64,000 nucleotides of DNA from Candidatus Gastranaerophilales bacterium (lineage in GTDB: Bacteria; Cyanobacteriota; Vampirovibrionia; Gastranaerophilales; Gastranaerophilaceae): NCBI GenBank assembly GCA_944325865.1, contig CALVBS010000004.1, positions 62,001 through 126,000 on the forward strand, in the 5' to 3' direction. The notes under the pieces are model-generated. The model had not been told where the DNA came from, did not search any database, and worked only from the letters and a program-made list of their open reading frames with translations. Shown here piece by piece: positions 55,180 to 64,000 of this stretch. Each line of letters begins with the position of its first letter. The stretch's first letter is position 1. The position numbers and the translations under genes are program-made.

Positions 55180-58100
55180 CTAATTTGATACAGTCCCGAT
55201 AAGCTTCCATTTTTTATCATTATAATCAAAGTCTATACCTTGAATGACAATTTTTGAATCCTTTTGTAGAAGTATTTCTGTCTCAGAATGACCACCCATG
55301 TCAAAATTTATACCTTCAAGGAAGGCACCTTTTGAACCCTTTTCAACAAGCAAATCCCAGTGTACAGGTTTACATTCACCGATACCTGCCATAGGTCCGG
55401 CCATAGTTGCAGACATAAAATGTTCCTGCGTTGCAACACATTCTTTTTTGTTGATAAAATTCTTAAGTTTTTCTATTTGGCTCTTATCGCCTTTCGTATC
55501 AAAATAGTGCTGCAAAGCTTTTTGCATTTCTGCAGCCAGAGGGAATGACGTGCCATCCGCAAAAGTTACACTGTTAAGGACTTCATATCCTTCACCTCTT
55601 TTCACTCTTATCGGTTCATTTATAACCTGAGTATTAATGAATGATTGTATCTGATCTATTTGTTGTTTAACAGATGAGGAGATAGGCTTTCCTTTAGCTG
55701 CATTTTCAAGAGCAGTATTTATAGCAGTATATCCGCAACCTTTATAATACTCAAAAGCTTCCTTTTGTGCTGCCGTAACAGGAGGATTAGTCTTAGCTAT
55801 ATTTAATACAACATCCCATTTTGCAGGAGTCATATCAGATGCGGAAAATACATGTGTATTTTTAATATTCTGATATAACAACACAAGTGCATGAGGATCT
55901 TTTTGCCACAGGCTGATATATTTACCTCCATTTACATTAATCATAGATGTAAGTTTTTGGATATCTGAAGAATCTAAAGGTTTATTTAATTTTTGTTTTA
56001 CTTTTGATGCCAGAGAATAACCATAGTAATTTACGAGTTTGTCATTCAAATCACTTGAAATATTTAGCTGATAGCTATTACCAATTTTATTAAAGCCTGA
56101 TTTCAGCAGTATATTTTGAACCTGAACTTCACTTAACTGTTTAGGTGGTGGAGCCGTTGCTTCAAGATATTTCTTACGATTTTCAATTTTTGAAATCAAA
56201 TCATTCTTAACTGAAATATCATTAACATATTTCAATGCTAATTTTGCATCTTCCAAATCGTCAAGAGATTTTGCATTGACAATAAACTTATCCATAGTGG
56301 AATTGCTGATTTTCTGCATATATTCCAGCATTGAAAGATTGCCCTGAGGAGTATTCTTCATTTCCTCAAGCATACTTTTTAAGAATTTCTTTCTCTTTAA
56401 TAGGGTTTCCTTATACTGATTAAGCCCCATATTGTCAAGCAATTTTGTAATTTCTGAATCCTTAAGGCTTACAGCTTTATTCAACGACTTAATCATTTCA
56501 TCGCGGGTCATATTACCAAATATAGCTGCTGATTGCGGATTTATTTTCGGATTCAGAAGTGTTGTAATCTCTGTCGGAATAGCTGTATAAGGTTTGTTTG
56601 CCCCTTGAGCACGGTAATCAAAGGTACCGCCTGCATCAAGTCTTACAACTTTGCCGTCAGGAGTTTTGAGCAGGTTATCGTTATCCAACCCGACAACATC
56701 CCAGTTTGCAAGCAATACATCCATACCAAAACCGTCATTGGCGTTTGCTGTCGGAGATGTTACTTTTGACATGTCAGGAATATATTTACTCAAAGTTCCT
56801 GTGCCGTCTGAGGACTTAAATACCGTCATTTCAGGAACATCAAGACCTGCCATTGCATACAATTTATTTGAAAGGACTTCGGTTTTGCCCTGAGGACCGC
56901 CGAATTTTGCATAGAACAGTTCACCTGTCTGTTTATTGATTACATAGTAACCCTTATTTGAACCGCCCTGCGTACCATGTAGAACTTCAAACGGAACCTG
57001 TTTTCCGTCAATATTAAATGTTTTTGTTGTTATTGAAGTTGCCTTTTTACGCAAATCATCTATTTTCTTTGCGATTGCAGGGTCTGAGTTCTTAGCTGTC
57101 GGAATATTCTTAACTACCGACACATCTTTATGTGCTTCAATCACGATTTGCCCGTGTTTTTTAGTAACTATCAAATGGTGGCTGCCAACACCTTCTTCAT
57201 ACGTGCCAATCTGGTATTTTACATCAGAATAAGCAGTTTTCGGATTTGTACAGCCGATAGCAAAACTTTCACCATCTTTCAAATCAGCAACAAGCTGTTG
57301 AAATTTCGGGTCTTTCAAATCCAATTCCACATTATTGCCGAGCATAAGTTTATCGGCTTTTGAATAATCCAAAATATACGGCTGGTATTTTTGAATTTCG
57401 CCGATAGGCAGGTCTTGTCCGAGAGCTGCCGCAGTTACGGAATTATCAATACTGTTCAGTTTTTCGTTAATTTTAGTTTCATATTCAGACTGTGTAAGTT
57501 TTTTACCAGGTTCCAGAATTGACAGGTGGAAATCTTCGCTGACACTCTCCAAATCAGCTTTTGCCATGGCTTTTGCCAGCGGTAAATCATCACCAAACAT
57601 TTTAACCACATCTTCTGCTGACATATTTCCTTTATTAAATTCTTTAAACCAGTGGTGGTTTTCAATCAAATTAAGGATTTTGTCTTTTTTATCCTGTGGA
57701 TAATCAAATCGTTCAAGAATTTGTTCTGCGTATTTTTTACTTAACACTGCATGGCCTGTATCTGAGACAGCACTTCCTTTAAATTGCTTACCAATATCGT
57801 GAAGCAGAATACTCATTTTTAGAATTTCTTTCGATTCATCGGAAAGATTTGCATCATCAGCATATTTCAGAGCCTTTTGCAAATTCTGCAACGTATGAGA
57901 ATCAAGACTGTATGAATGGTTACCATTTTGAGGCTTACCAATCATAAATGAAAATTCCGGAACATCTTTTATAAAATTCTCAAGTTCAGCTTTCAGTGCC
58001 GGATCTGATATTTGAATTTCATTTTGTTTTGCATATTTATTCAGAATATCAAGTATATCCTGCTCTGCCTGGGATTGAGCTTTTGTCGAAATTTTCGGAA

Positions 58101-61100
58101 TATCAGCAAGTTCAACTTTACCGTTTTCTGTCACAAGTTTAATGTTCAAATTATTCATCACTGCATCTTTTTCTGCAGGAGACAATTTATTAAGAGCATC
58201 ATTCAAATCTTTCATGAACGATTCATGAGAATACTTAAGCGGAATGCCTTTTTTACCATATTTTTTAAGATTAAGATTCTGCAGTGCATTATCAAATGTT
58301 GTACTTGTCACAAGCTTTGATTGAGGCTGATGAGGCGTTACCGATTTCCCTGCTGAACTCAGTTCAACATCTTTATCACTAAACATCTTAAATAAGTCTT
58401 CAGTTTTACCATACTGAGAGTTATACATACTATACTCATATTTAAGGTCGTTCAACTTATCAATAGAAGTACACTCTTCAATTTGTTTTTTCATATTTTC
58501 AGAATAGACATCAGGATCTGGAACTTTTGCCCCTGCCGGATAATCGGAAAGCTTGAGGACTTTCTCGTTAAGAACATATTTACTTTCATCCAGGGTGTAC
58601 TCCAGGCCATTTTCATAATTTTTCTCAATAAAAAGATCGCCTTTTTTTGTTGTCTCATATATAATTTGACCCTTTTTATTTTTTGCTATTGCATTACTAT
58701 AAGTATGTGAATTAGGGTCATCATATTTGATATATAAGGTGTCTCCGGCAGGCTCTTTTGCAATAACAGGTCTATCCTTTGAATCTAAAGTTATTTTATA
58801 CCCATTATCAGTAGTAAGAATTTTTTGACCTTGCTTATTTGTGTCTATTTTTACAACATCGAAAAGTTCGCCGAAGAACGCCATTGTTTGCGGATGTTCA
58901 GGCGTAGGCCCCATAACTTCCGGTTGTTCTGCCGGCTTAGATACCGGAGAATCCGACGGTTTCTCTACACCGGCAGGCGAATCACCTTCCGAGCCTGTTT
59001 TTGAGGCACTTCCTCCACCCTCATCCACAGGTTTTGGAGCAACCACGGCAGGAGCATCATCACCGGTTTTTACGGATGGAGCTGCAGTAGGTTTTGAAAC
59101 TGGGGCAGGTGTCGGAGCTGACGGCGGAGTAGCAGAGCCTCCTGTTGGTTTTGACGGTTTATGAGTTTTAATATGTGAAATTCTCGACATTATTAAACCG
59201 CTGGCCATATCAATAAATCCGTCTGCAGCACCGTAATCACTGCCGGAAAGTTTTGTAATACCGTATGAACCCGCCATATTAATAATTTCTTCTGCAAGTT
59301 CGTTAGCAATAGCTTTATCTGCAATACCGAAAGACTGCATTAACTTAGGAGCTAATACACTGGAAGTTGCACCGACACCGGCAAATGACATATTCATCAA
59401 TGTTTTTCTTAAAGTTTCTTCAACACTCTTTTTATCAGATAAGTTAACTGCTGCGGTTGCTACCCCTGCATTTATCATCTGAGTTGCAATCTGGGCTTTT
59501 TTACTTGCATTTTGAGCTTTTGTAACAACAGAGGCTGCTTTGTATGCTTTATTTGCAAGATTTGCAACTTTTATACCCTTTGCACCCCACTTAGCAGCAC
59601 TAACAGCAAGTCTTGCCGCAGCCATCTGGCCTAATCCCGGAACAAATTGCAAAGCAATGGTACCTGCAATTTCCAGAGCTGCAGAAGTTACCATCTCAGT
59701 CATCTGCTGGTTTTCATTAAACTTGACAACATCTTTTACAATATCATTGGTTCCGTAAGCTGCTTTTGTCAACAAATCCAAATCTTTATTCATCTGTTCA
59801 AGAGATTTACCCTTTGAAAGCTTATGGTACTCCTGCAGATAAATCTGTTTTGAATCTTTTATGAATGCATCCAGTACGTATTTTTTATCTGCATCAGTTG
59901 CCGTATCAAATCCCTTACTTTCCGCATATGCATTAATTAAGGCATCAATCTCTTCATCTTTAAATTCAAACGAAGATTTCAGTTCATTACGAATACCTGC
60001 ATAATCCATATTCTTTGTTTTCTTTTCAAGATTTGCAAAAGCCTTATAAGAACTGTCATATGCTACGGCAGCTTCATAATTTTCTTTTGCCGTTTGTCTT
60101 GCTGCTACGGTTTTTGGGTTAAATTCTATTCCGAAAATATCTTTGTATAGTTTTTTAAATTCGGCTTCGTTACCACTTTCTGCGGCTGCTGCAAGTTTTT
60201 TCACATCGGCAGCATTTTTTCCGAGTTTTTTATCCATATCATCAATGGTTGTGCACCCGAACAATCCGCAGACCCAGTCTCCTGTTTTTGCAACCCAGCC
60301 TTCAGCTTCCCTTGCATCTTTATACGCTTTTTGAGCCTCTTTATCAAAATCAACAAGACCGCCTTGCTTTGACACATTCCCGTTTTCATCTTGAACATCC
60401 GAACCGTGAACAAAAGTATTCATTGCCTCTTTTGTTGAAACTTCAGGGGTATCCTTTGCCAGCTTTGCACCAACTGCAGCACCACGCAGAAAATCAAGAG
60501 CTTTTTCCATATTCGTCGGATTTATACGTCTGACAGCAGCAAATTCTTCATTCATACTGTTGGTAAAATCTTTTTTTGCCTTGGTTATGTCAGATTCCTT
60601 AACTCCGGCTTTTCGTGCTGCCATTGCCATTTTATTCAGGATATAAGTAAGTGCTTTTTTACGATTGGAGGCTGAAGCACCGACTTCACTGCAAATTGTA
60701 TCCACAAGCGAAGAATCTTCCGTATGTTTTTGTACAACCTTGTCATAATTATCAAGAACCTGAATAATATTTTCGCTGTTTACTCTATTCAGTTCTTTCC
60801 AGAATACATCTTTGTTAATTGCGGCAGCATTGTCATCACAAACATCATAAAGATTTTCCGCAATTTGTGCTGCAGACTTATTTATTGCAATATTTTTGTT
60901 TATTTCTGCAACTTCTTTTTGTCTGCCCACGACTCTGTCATAAGTTGACTTTGGTACACCTGCTTTTACTTTTTTACCTTGAAGTTCTCCGTCTTTGATT
61001 TTCGGATTATATTTTTTTAGTTCTTCTATTCTTAATTGAAGTTGACGTTCAGACGGATTTGCAACACCTTCCTGTTTATAAAGCTGTCTGGCCAGAGCTT

Positions 61101-62442
61101 CAAAAGTTTTTTGTCCGCTTGTAAAAGTAATAGGTTTTCTTGATTTAACTTCATCCTGCAGACGCTGTTCTTCTTCTCTTTGTTTTCTGCGAAGCTCCTC
61201 ACGTTTTTTCATCATATCTTCATATTCGCCATATTCTTGTTCTGAAGAATTTCTGCCACGTAAAGATTTGTCGTCAGCTTCAAGTTCTTTCGGAATAAGG
61301 ACTTCTTCCCCGACAAGGAAGTATTTATTGTTCCCCCTGCCTTTAACTTTGCCGGGATTCAATTCTTTAACCTTGTCAGGATCAACTCCGAAATGTTTTG
61401 CAAGCATTTCAATACTTTCACCGTTTTGAACAACGACATAAGTATTTCCGTTGCCGTCATATTCAAGAGTATAAGTTTGACCGTCAACAGTTTTAATCTG
61501 TTTAATACGGCCACCGTCTTTATTAAAAGTATTTTCGGTTACATTACCTTCCTCATCAACTACAGTTTCAACAACATTTTCACCACGCTGTTCTCTTGTT
61601 TTTGAAGATACAACTTCACCGTTTCTTGTTAAATTTTCGACCTTTAAATTACCCTGGTAAATAGTTTCAATAACAGAACCGTCTTCATTGTAAGCATACT
61701 GGCTTACTCTCGCATCTTCTGAACCAACACCATTTTCAACTTTTTTTACTAATCGTTCACCGTTTTCCGTATATTCATAAACATCAGTAACAGAACCTTT
61801 TTGAACGGTCTTGACTTCTGCCGCACCATCTTCATTGTAAAAAACTATTTCCTGGCCGCTGTTATCTTTATAGTCTGTTACAGTTTTCAGAGGTTTTTGG
61901 TTTTCATAAATAGTTTTTACAGCATTTCCGCTTTTGTCAAAATATTCTTCTGAAAGCAAATTATTATCTTTGTCATAAGTAGAAGTTTTGTTATCTTTGA
62001 TAATAATTCGTTTTCCTTCATCAGGATTATATTTTTCAATAGTCCCGTCTTTATATTCAGTCTGAATAATTTCATGCCCGTTCTGTTCTATGACATTTGA
62101 ACTTTTGACATTTTTACTGTTTTCATTAAGTCCGTTTATAAATTTAAACAAATCTTCATTTGTAATGGTAAGTTCTTTTTGTTTTCCAAAAAGACTTTCT
62201 AAATATTTTTTTGCTTCTCGTTTAGAAAGGTTTGTATTTTTTGCATACTGCTTCAACATATTTTTTAAATTAGAAATTTCTCCGGCATCCAAAATATGAT
62301 TACCGTCATCAATGGCATCAAATATTGCAAGCAAATTTTTATCCTTTAGTTGTTCACGTTTTAAGCCGCCTTTTAAATTTTCTAAATCAATTTTACCTGC
62401 TTTACCTTTGTTTAATGAAAAATTATTGTAATCAGCCGTCAT
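55180..62442 (-). CDS. Giant multidomain protein: EF-hand-like, YD repeats, LysM, HD hydrolase, kinase-like and C-terminal ADP-ribosyltransferase
   Basis: A 2420-residue protein with no signal peptide. In order: an EF-hand-like loop (D42-E55); YD/RHS-like short beta repeats (about 115-330); LysM (333-385); a charged coiled coil and LysM-like segment (about 405-497); a long helical region; a hydrophobic, Ala-rich stretch (about 915-1080); a Pro/Ser linker (about 1098-1190); an HD domain with H1548-D1549 (LLHDIGKQ), ENHHWF and KADLES; a kinase-like domain with K1846 (FYAKFGG), NWD1915 to N1923 and R-L-D1936-A-G-G; and an R-S-E ADP-ribosyltransferase with R2282-G-E-G, S2344-A-T and E2387-T-E2389. 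E-x-E suggests arginine-type specificity. GAAAGG precedes the ATG. The domain mix resembles polymorphic toxins or host effectors; the target and export route are unknown. Confidence 0.85.
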   Translation of the reverse strand: MTADYNNFSLNKGKAGKIDLENLKGGLKREQLKDKNLLAIFDAIDDGNHILDAGEISNLKNMLKQYAKNTNLSKREAKKYLESLFGKQKELTITNEDLFKFINGLNENSKNVKSSNVIEQNGHEIIQTEYKDGTIEKYNPDEGKRIIIKDNKTSTYDKDNNLLSEEYFDKSGNAVKTIYENQKPLKTVTDYKDNSGQEIVFYNEDGAAEVKTVQKGSVTDVYEYTENGERLVKKVENGVGSEDARVSQYAYNEDGSVIETIYQGNLKVENLTRNGEVVSSKTREQRGENVVETVVDEEGNVTENTFNKDGGRIKQIKTVDGQTYTLEYDGNGNTYVVVQNGESIEMLAKHFGVDPDKVKELNPGKVKGRGNNKYFLVGEEVLIPKELEADDKSLRGRNSSEQEYGEYEDMMKKREELRRKQREEEQRLQDEVKSRKPITFTSGQKTFEALARQLYKQEGVANPSERQLQLRIEELKKYNPKIKDGELQGKKVKAGVPKSTYDRVVGRQKEVAEINKNIAINKSAAQIAENLYDVCDDNAAAINKDVFWKELNRVNSENIIQVLDNYDKVVQKHTEDSSLVDTICSEVGASASNRKKALTYILNKMAMAARKAGVKESDITKAKKDFTNSMNEEFAAVRRINPTNMEKALDFLRGAAVGAKLAKDTPEVSTKEAMNTFVHGSDVQDENGNVSKQGGLVDFDKEAQKAYKDAREAEGWVAKTGDWVCGLFGCTTIDDMDKKLGKNAADVKKLAAAAESGNEAEFKKLYKDIFGIEFNPKTVAARQTAKENYEAAVAYDSSYKAFANLEKKTKNMDYAGIRNELKSSFEFKDEEIDALINAYAESKGFDTATDADKKYVLDAFIKDSKQIYLQEYHKLSKGKSLEQMNKDLDLLTKAAYGTNDIVKDVVKFNENQQMTEMVTSAALEIAGTIALQFVPGLGQMAAARLAVSAAKWGAKGIKVANLANKAYKAASVVTKAQNASKKAQIATQMINAGVATAAVNLSDKKSVEETLRKTLMNMSFAGVGATSSVLAPKLMQSFGIADKAIANELAEEIINMAGSYGITKLSGSDYGAADGFIDMASGLIMSRISHIKTHKPSKPTGGSATPPSAPTPAPVSKPTAAPSVKTGDDAPAVVAPKPVDEGGGSASKTGSEGDSPAGVEKPSDSPVSKPAEQPEVMGPTPEHPQTMAFFGELFDVVKIDTNKQGQKILTTDNGYKITLDSKDRPVIAKEPAGDTLYIKYDDPNSHTYSNAIAKNKKGQIIYETTKKGDLFIEKNYENGLEYTLDESKYVLNEKVLKLSDYPAGAKVPDPDVYSENMKKQIEECTSIDKLNDLKYEYSMYNSQYGKTEDLFKMFSDKDVELSSAGKSVTPHQPQSKLVTSTTFDNALQNLNLKKYGKKGIPLKYSHESFMKDLNDALNKLSPAEKDAVMNNLNIKLVTENGKVELADIPKISTKAQSQAEQDILDILNKYAKQNEIQISDPALKAELENFIKDVPEFSFMIGKPQNGNHSYSLDSHTLQNLQKALKYADDANLSDESKEILKMSILLHDIGKQFKGSAVSDTGHAVLSKKYAEQILERFDYPQDKKDKILNLIENHHWFKEFNKGNMSAEDVVKMFGDDLPLAKAMAKADLESVSEDFHLSILEPGKKLTQSEYETKINEKLNSIDNSVTAAALGQDLPIGEIQKYQPYILDYSKADKLMLGNNVELDLKDPKFQQLVADLKDGESFAIGCTNPKTAYSDVKYQIGTYEEGVGSHHLIVTKKHGQIVIEAHKDVSVVKNIPTAKNSDPAIAKKIDDLRKKATSITTKTFNIDGKQVPFEVLHGTQGGSNKGYYVINKQTGELFYAKFGGPQGKTEVLSNKLYAMAGLDVPEMTVFKSSDGTGTLSKYIPDMSKVTSPTANANDGFGMDVLLANWDVVGLDNDNLLKTPDGKVVRLDAGGTFDYRAQGANKPYTAIPTEITTLLNPKINPQSAAIFGNMTRDEMIKSLNKAVSLKDSEITKLLDNMGLNQYKETLLKRKKFLKSMLEEMKNTPQGNLSMLEYMQKISNSTMDKFIVNAKSLDDLEDAKLALKYVNDISVKNDLISKIENRKKYLEATAPPPKQLSEVQVQNILLKSGFNKIGNSYQLNISSDLNDKLVNYYGYSLASKVKQKLNKPLDSSDIQKLTSMINVNGGKYISLWQKDPHALVLLYQNIKNTHVFSASDMTPAKWDVVLNIAKTNPPVTAAQKEAFEYYKGCGYTAINTALENAAKGKPISSSVKQQIDQIQSFINTQVINEPIRVKRGEGYEVLNSVTFADGTSFPLAAEMQKALQHYFDTKGDKSQIEKLKNFINKKECVATQEHFMSATMAGPMAGIGECKPVHWDLLVEKGSKGAFLEGINFDMGGHSETEILLQKDSKIVIQGIDFDYNDKKWKLIGTVSN

Positions 62443-62566
62443 ACATACCTTTCCATATTAAGACTTTAAATACACTTCTATTAAACGTATCGGAATTTTT
62501 TTATAGAGACTTTAATTAATCGTAACCATTTGTTACATAATTTTACATTCATGCTTTAATTAACAT

Positions 62567-63430
62567 ATGCAAATTTTTTTAACCGGAATTTTAGTTTTAA
62601 TAAGAATATTGTCTAATTCACTAAGTAATGTTTTTCAAAAGAAACTGGCTGAATATGGAGAAAACCCTGTCTGTATAAATTTTATTAACTATCTTCTGCT
62701 TGCTTTATTTTGTGTTCCGTTAATATTTCTGACTCATAACCAAACAATTCAAAACGGATTCTGGTTAAACGCACTAATTGGAGGAGTTTGCGGAGCTTTA
62801 TGCAATTATTATATGGTTGAAGCACTTAAATACGGCGAACTTTCCGTTCTGGGTCCTATTAATTCTTATAAATCGGTTATAGGACTTATCTTTGCAATAT
62901 TCTTACTCGGGGAAATTCCGGACTTTCATGGTCTCTTAGGAGTACTTTTAATTATATTCGGAAGTTATTTTATATTTGATACGCTCAATCCTATCAAAAT
63001 TGCGGAAAGAAAAGATATTCAATACCGTTTTCTGGCTTTATTTTTCTCTGCAATGGAGGCTGTTTTTATAAAAAAAGTAATTCTGCTATCCTCAATAAGG
63101 ATATCTTTTATTGCCAGCTGTTTTCTAGGTGCAATTTTCTCATACATTATTTTCAAACTTACAACTAAAACAAAATTAACTATTCCAAAACCCAAATCAG
63201 CACTACTATATTTATTAACCGCACTCTGCTTTGGTCTAATGACATATACGACTGCGGTTGTATTTAAACGAATTAACGTAGGATACGCATTATCACTTTT
63301 TCAACTATCAGTAATATTAAATCTTTTATTTGGCTGGAAAATATTTAAAGAAAAACATATTTTAAGGAAACTTACAGGCTCTGTTATTATTATATGTGGT
63401 GCCGTACTTGTAATAATTTTCTCCCATTAA
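62567..63430 (+). CDS. EamA/DMT-family transporter
   Basis: A 287-residue inner-membrane protein with ten predicted helices in two repeats: GGVCGALCNYYMVEALKYGE, then LGPINSYKSVIGLIFAIFLLGE, and the second half with ALCFGLMTYTTAVVFKRI and FGWKIFKEKH. It is distinct in sequence from the EamA protein at 50045. The substrate is unknown. No strong ribosome site is visible before the ATG. It lies divergent from the giant protein gene with 124 bases between starts. Confidence 0.88.
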   Translation: MQIFLTGILVLIRILSNSLSNVFQKKLAEYGENPVCINFINYLLLALFCVPLIFLTHNQTIQNGFWLNALIGGVCGALCNYYMVEALKYGELSVLGPINSYKSVIGLIFAIFLLGEIPDFHGLLGVLLIIFGSYFIFDTLNPIKIAERKDIQYRFLALFFSAMEAVFIKKVILLSSIRISFIASCFLGAIFSYIIFKLTTKTKLTIPKPKSALLYLLTALCFGLMTYTTAVVFKRINVGYALSLFQLSVILNLLFGWKIFKEKHILRKLTGSVIIICGAVLVIIFSH

Positions 63431-63445
63431 AGAATTTTATAGGAC

Positions 63446-63474
63446 TTGACAAAATATGAAAAATAATTTATCAT
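63446..63474 (+). promoter_or_regulatory. Promoter of the cation-efflux gene
   Basis: -35 TTGACA (63446-63451), 17-base spacer, -10 TATCAT (63469-63474), a near-consensus sigma-70-type promoter. Confidence 0.75.
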
Positions 63475-63480
63475 AAGTAT

Positions 63481-63502
63481 ATACCCCACGGGGGTGTTGT
63501 AT
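63481..63502 (+). promoter_or_regulatory. Candidate CsoR/RcnR-type metal operator
   Basis: ATACCCC-AC-GGGGGTGTTGTAT lies just downstream of the -10, at the expected transcription start. G/C-tract dyads flanked by AT are the recognition pattern of CsoR/RcnR/DmeR-type metal repressors, which commonly control cobalt/nickel efflux genes. The repressor gene is not in the window. Confidence 0.6.
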
Positions 63503-63515
63503 CAAAGGAGGATAT

Positions 63516-64000
63516 ATGGACATAAATCATATTAAACAGGCCGAAAAGAAAACTTTTTTAGTCATTGTATTAACTTTAGTGACAATGATAGCGGAAATAG
63601 CTGTCGGATACTTTACTCATTCTATGGCATTATTCGCTGACGGCTGTCATATGGGAACCCATGCACTTGCCCTGTCTTTAACATTTTTCACCTACATTTT
63701 AATAACACGTTTCGCAACCTCGGACAGATTTGCCTTCGGCACAGGGAAATTTAGTACACTATCAGGATTTGCCAGTTCAATTCTCCTTGGATTAACCGGT
63801 ATATTTATTATTTTTGAATCTATAGAACGATTATTTCATCCGGAACAAATCGGCTTTAATGAAGCAATTCTGGTTGCAATAATAGGATTAGTTGTTAACG
63901 CATTATCAATTTTAATTATGGGAGACAACCACGACCATAATCACGGTCATAAGCACAGCCACGACAATGAAGCACACGACCACGATATTGATTCCCATAA
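63516..64000 (+). CDS. Cation diffusion facilitator, DmeF/CzcD-like (truncated by window edge)
   Basis: The first 161 codons of a CDF transporter; the stop lies beyond the window. AAAGGAGG precedes the ATG. TMIAEIAVGYFTHSMALFAD, then GCHMGTHALALSLTFF shows the TM2 metal site (H-x3-D type; F-A-D-G-x-H), and four membrane helices are visible before a His/Asp-rich loop (GDNHDHNHGHKHSHDNEAHD) typical of CDF cytoplasmic metal loops. It should export Zn, Co or Ni in exchange for protons. The metal-type operator just upstream fits DmeF-like cobalt/nickel control. Confidence 0.92.
   Translation, partial: MDINHIKQAEKKTFLVIVLTLVTMIAEIAVGYFTHSMALFADGCHMGTHALALSLTFFTYILITRFATSDRFAFGTGKFSTLSGFASSILLGLTGIFIIFESIERLFHPEQIGFNEAILVAIIGLVVNALSILIMGDNHDHNHGHKHSHDNEAHDHDIDSH

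Noticed and set aside
58841-59164. 107-residue open frame antisense to the Pro-rich linker of the giant protein
   Set aside because: Low-complexity Gly/Ala/Ser composition is the mirror of the proline-rich coding strand; no ribosome site.

Overview
The window is low-GC bacterial chromosome from a Gram-negative-type cell: three TolC-family outer-membrane channels, a complete RND tripartite pump, an EmrAB-type pump, a predicted lipoprotein and a type IV pilin. Together with a bifunctional-nuclease (DUF151) protein, TrmFO, a cyanobacterial-type class V aminotransferase next to serA, a pilin whose N-terminus begins FTLAEVLITLG, and many small proteins with an N-terminal F-(K/Q)-G-like motif, this suggests a gut Melainabacteria/Vampirovibrionia lineage such as Candidatus Gastranaerophilales. 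That assignment is inference; there is no 16S gene here.

Layout. 1-6.5 kb: small regulators, radA, pyrF, a pilin, rmuC, and three clusters of palindromic intergenic repeats. 6.5-9.5 kb: a LuxR-type response regulator with a soluble histidine kinase, then an anti-sigma / ECF sigma / Spy-like periplasmic protein operon whose sigma gene carries a one-base frameshift. 9.6-18.9 kb: lineage-type hypothetical membrane and small proteins around trmFO, a DUF151 protein and tRNA-Ser(GCU), then an MBL hydrolase and HxlR regulator pair. 19.5-35.4 kb: accessory oxidoreductase and hydrolase operons (dienelactone-hydrolase-like enzymes, carboxymuconolactone-decarboxylase-like proteins, aldo/keto reductases, flavodoxin-fold reductases) with MarR-EmrAB-TolC, tRNA-Leu(CAA) and a LysR regulator. 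35.5-42 kb: cutA and a TolC-RND-MFP operon. 42-50 kb: small proteins, a complete serine-synthesis operon (class V aminotransferase, serA, serB), a third TolC protein, a lipoprotein and an acetyltransferase. 50-53.4 kb: EamA transporter, MerR regulator and a cupin / flavodoxin / CMD operon. 53.5-62.4 kb: a DraG-type ADP-ribosylhydrolase facing two small paralogues and a 2420-residue multidomain protein that ends in a mono-ADP-ribosyltransferase domain. 62.5-64 kb: another EamA transporter and a cation-efflux gene cut by the window edge.

How the parts work together. The scattered redox and hydrolase genes look like a carbonyl/quinone-stress network wired by two regulators. Three promoters have a MerR-type dyad centred in a 19-bp spacer (25227-25257, 35416-35446, 53410-53440), and a MerR gene lies at 51042. 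Two other operons share a GTATTT-N12-AAAT(A)C promoter element (19461 and 31735), the second directly upstream of the operon divergent from the LysR gene. The most novel locus is the giant protein at 55180-62442. It combines an EF-hand-like start, YD-type repeats, LysM, a hydrophobic segment, a proline-rich linker, an HD phosphohydrolase domain, a kinase-like domain and a C-terminal ADP-ribosyltransferase with visible R, SxT and ExE motifs. Next to it is an enzyme of the family known to reverse ADP-ribosylation, which suggests a self-protected toxin or effector module.
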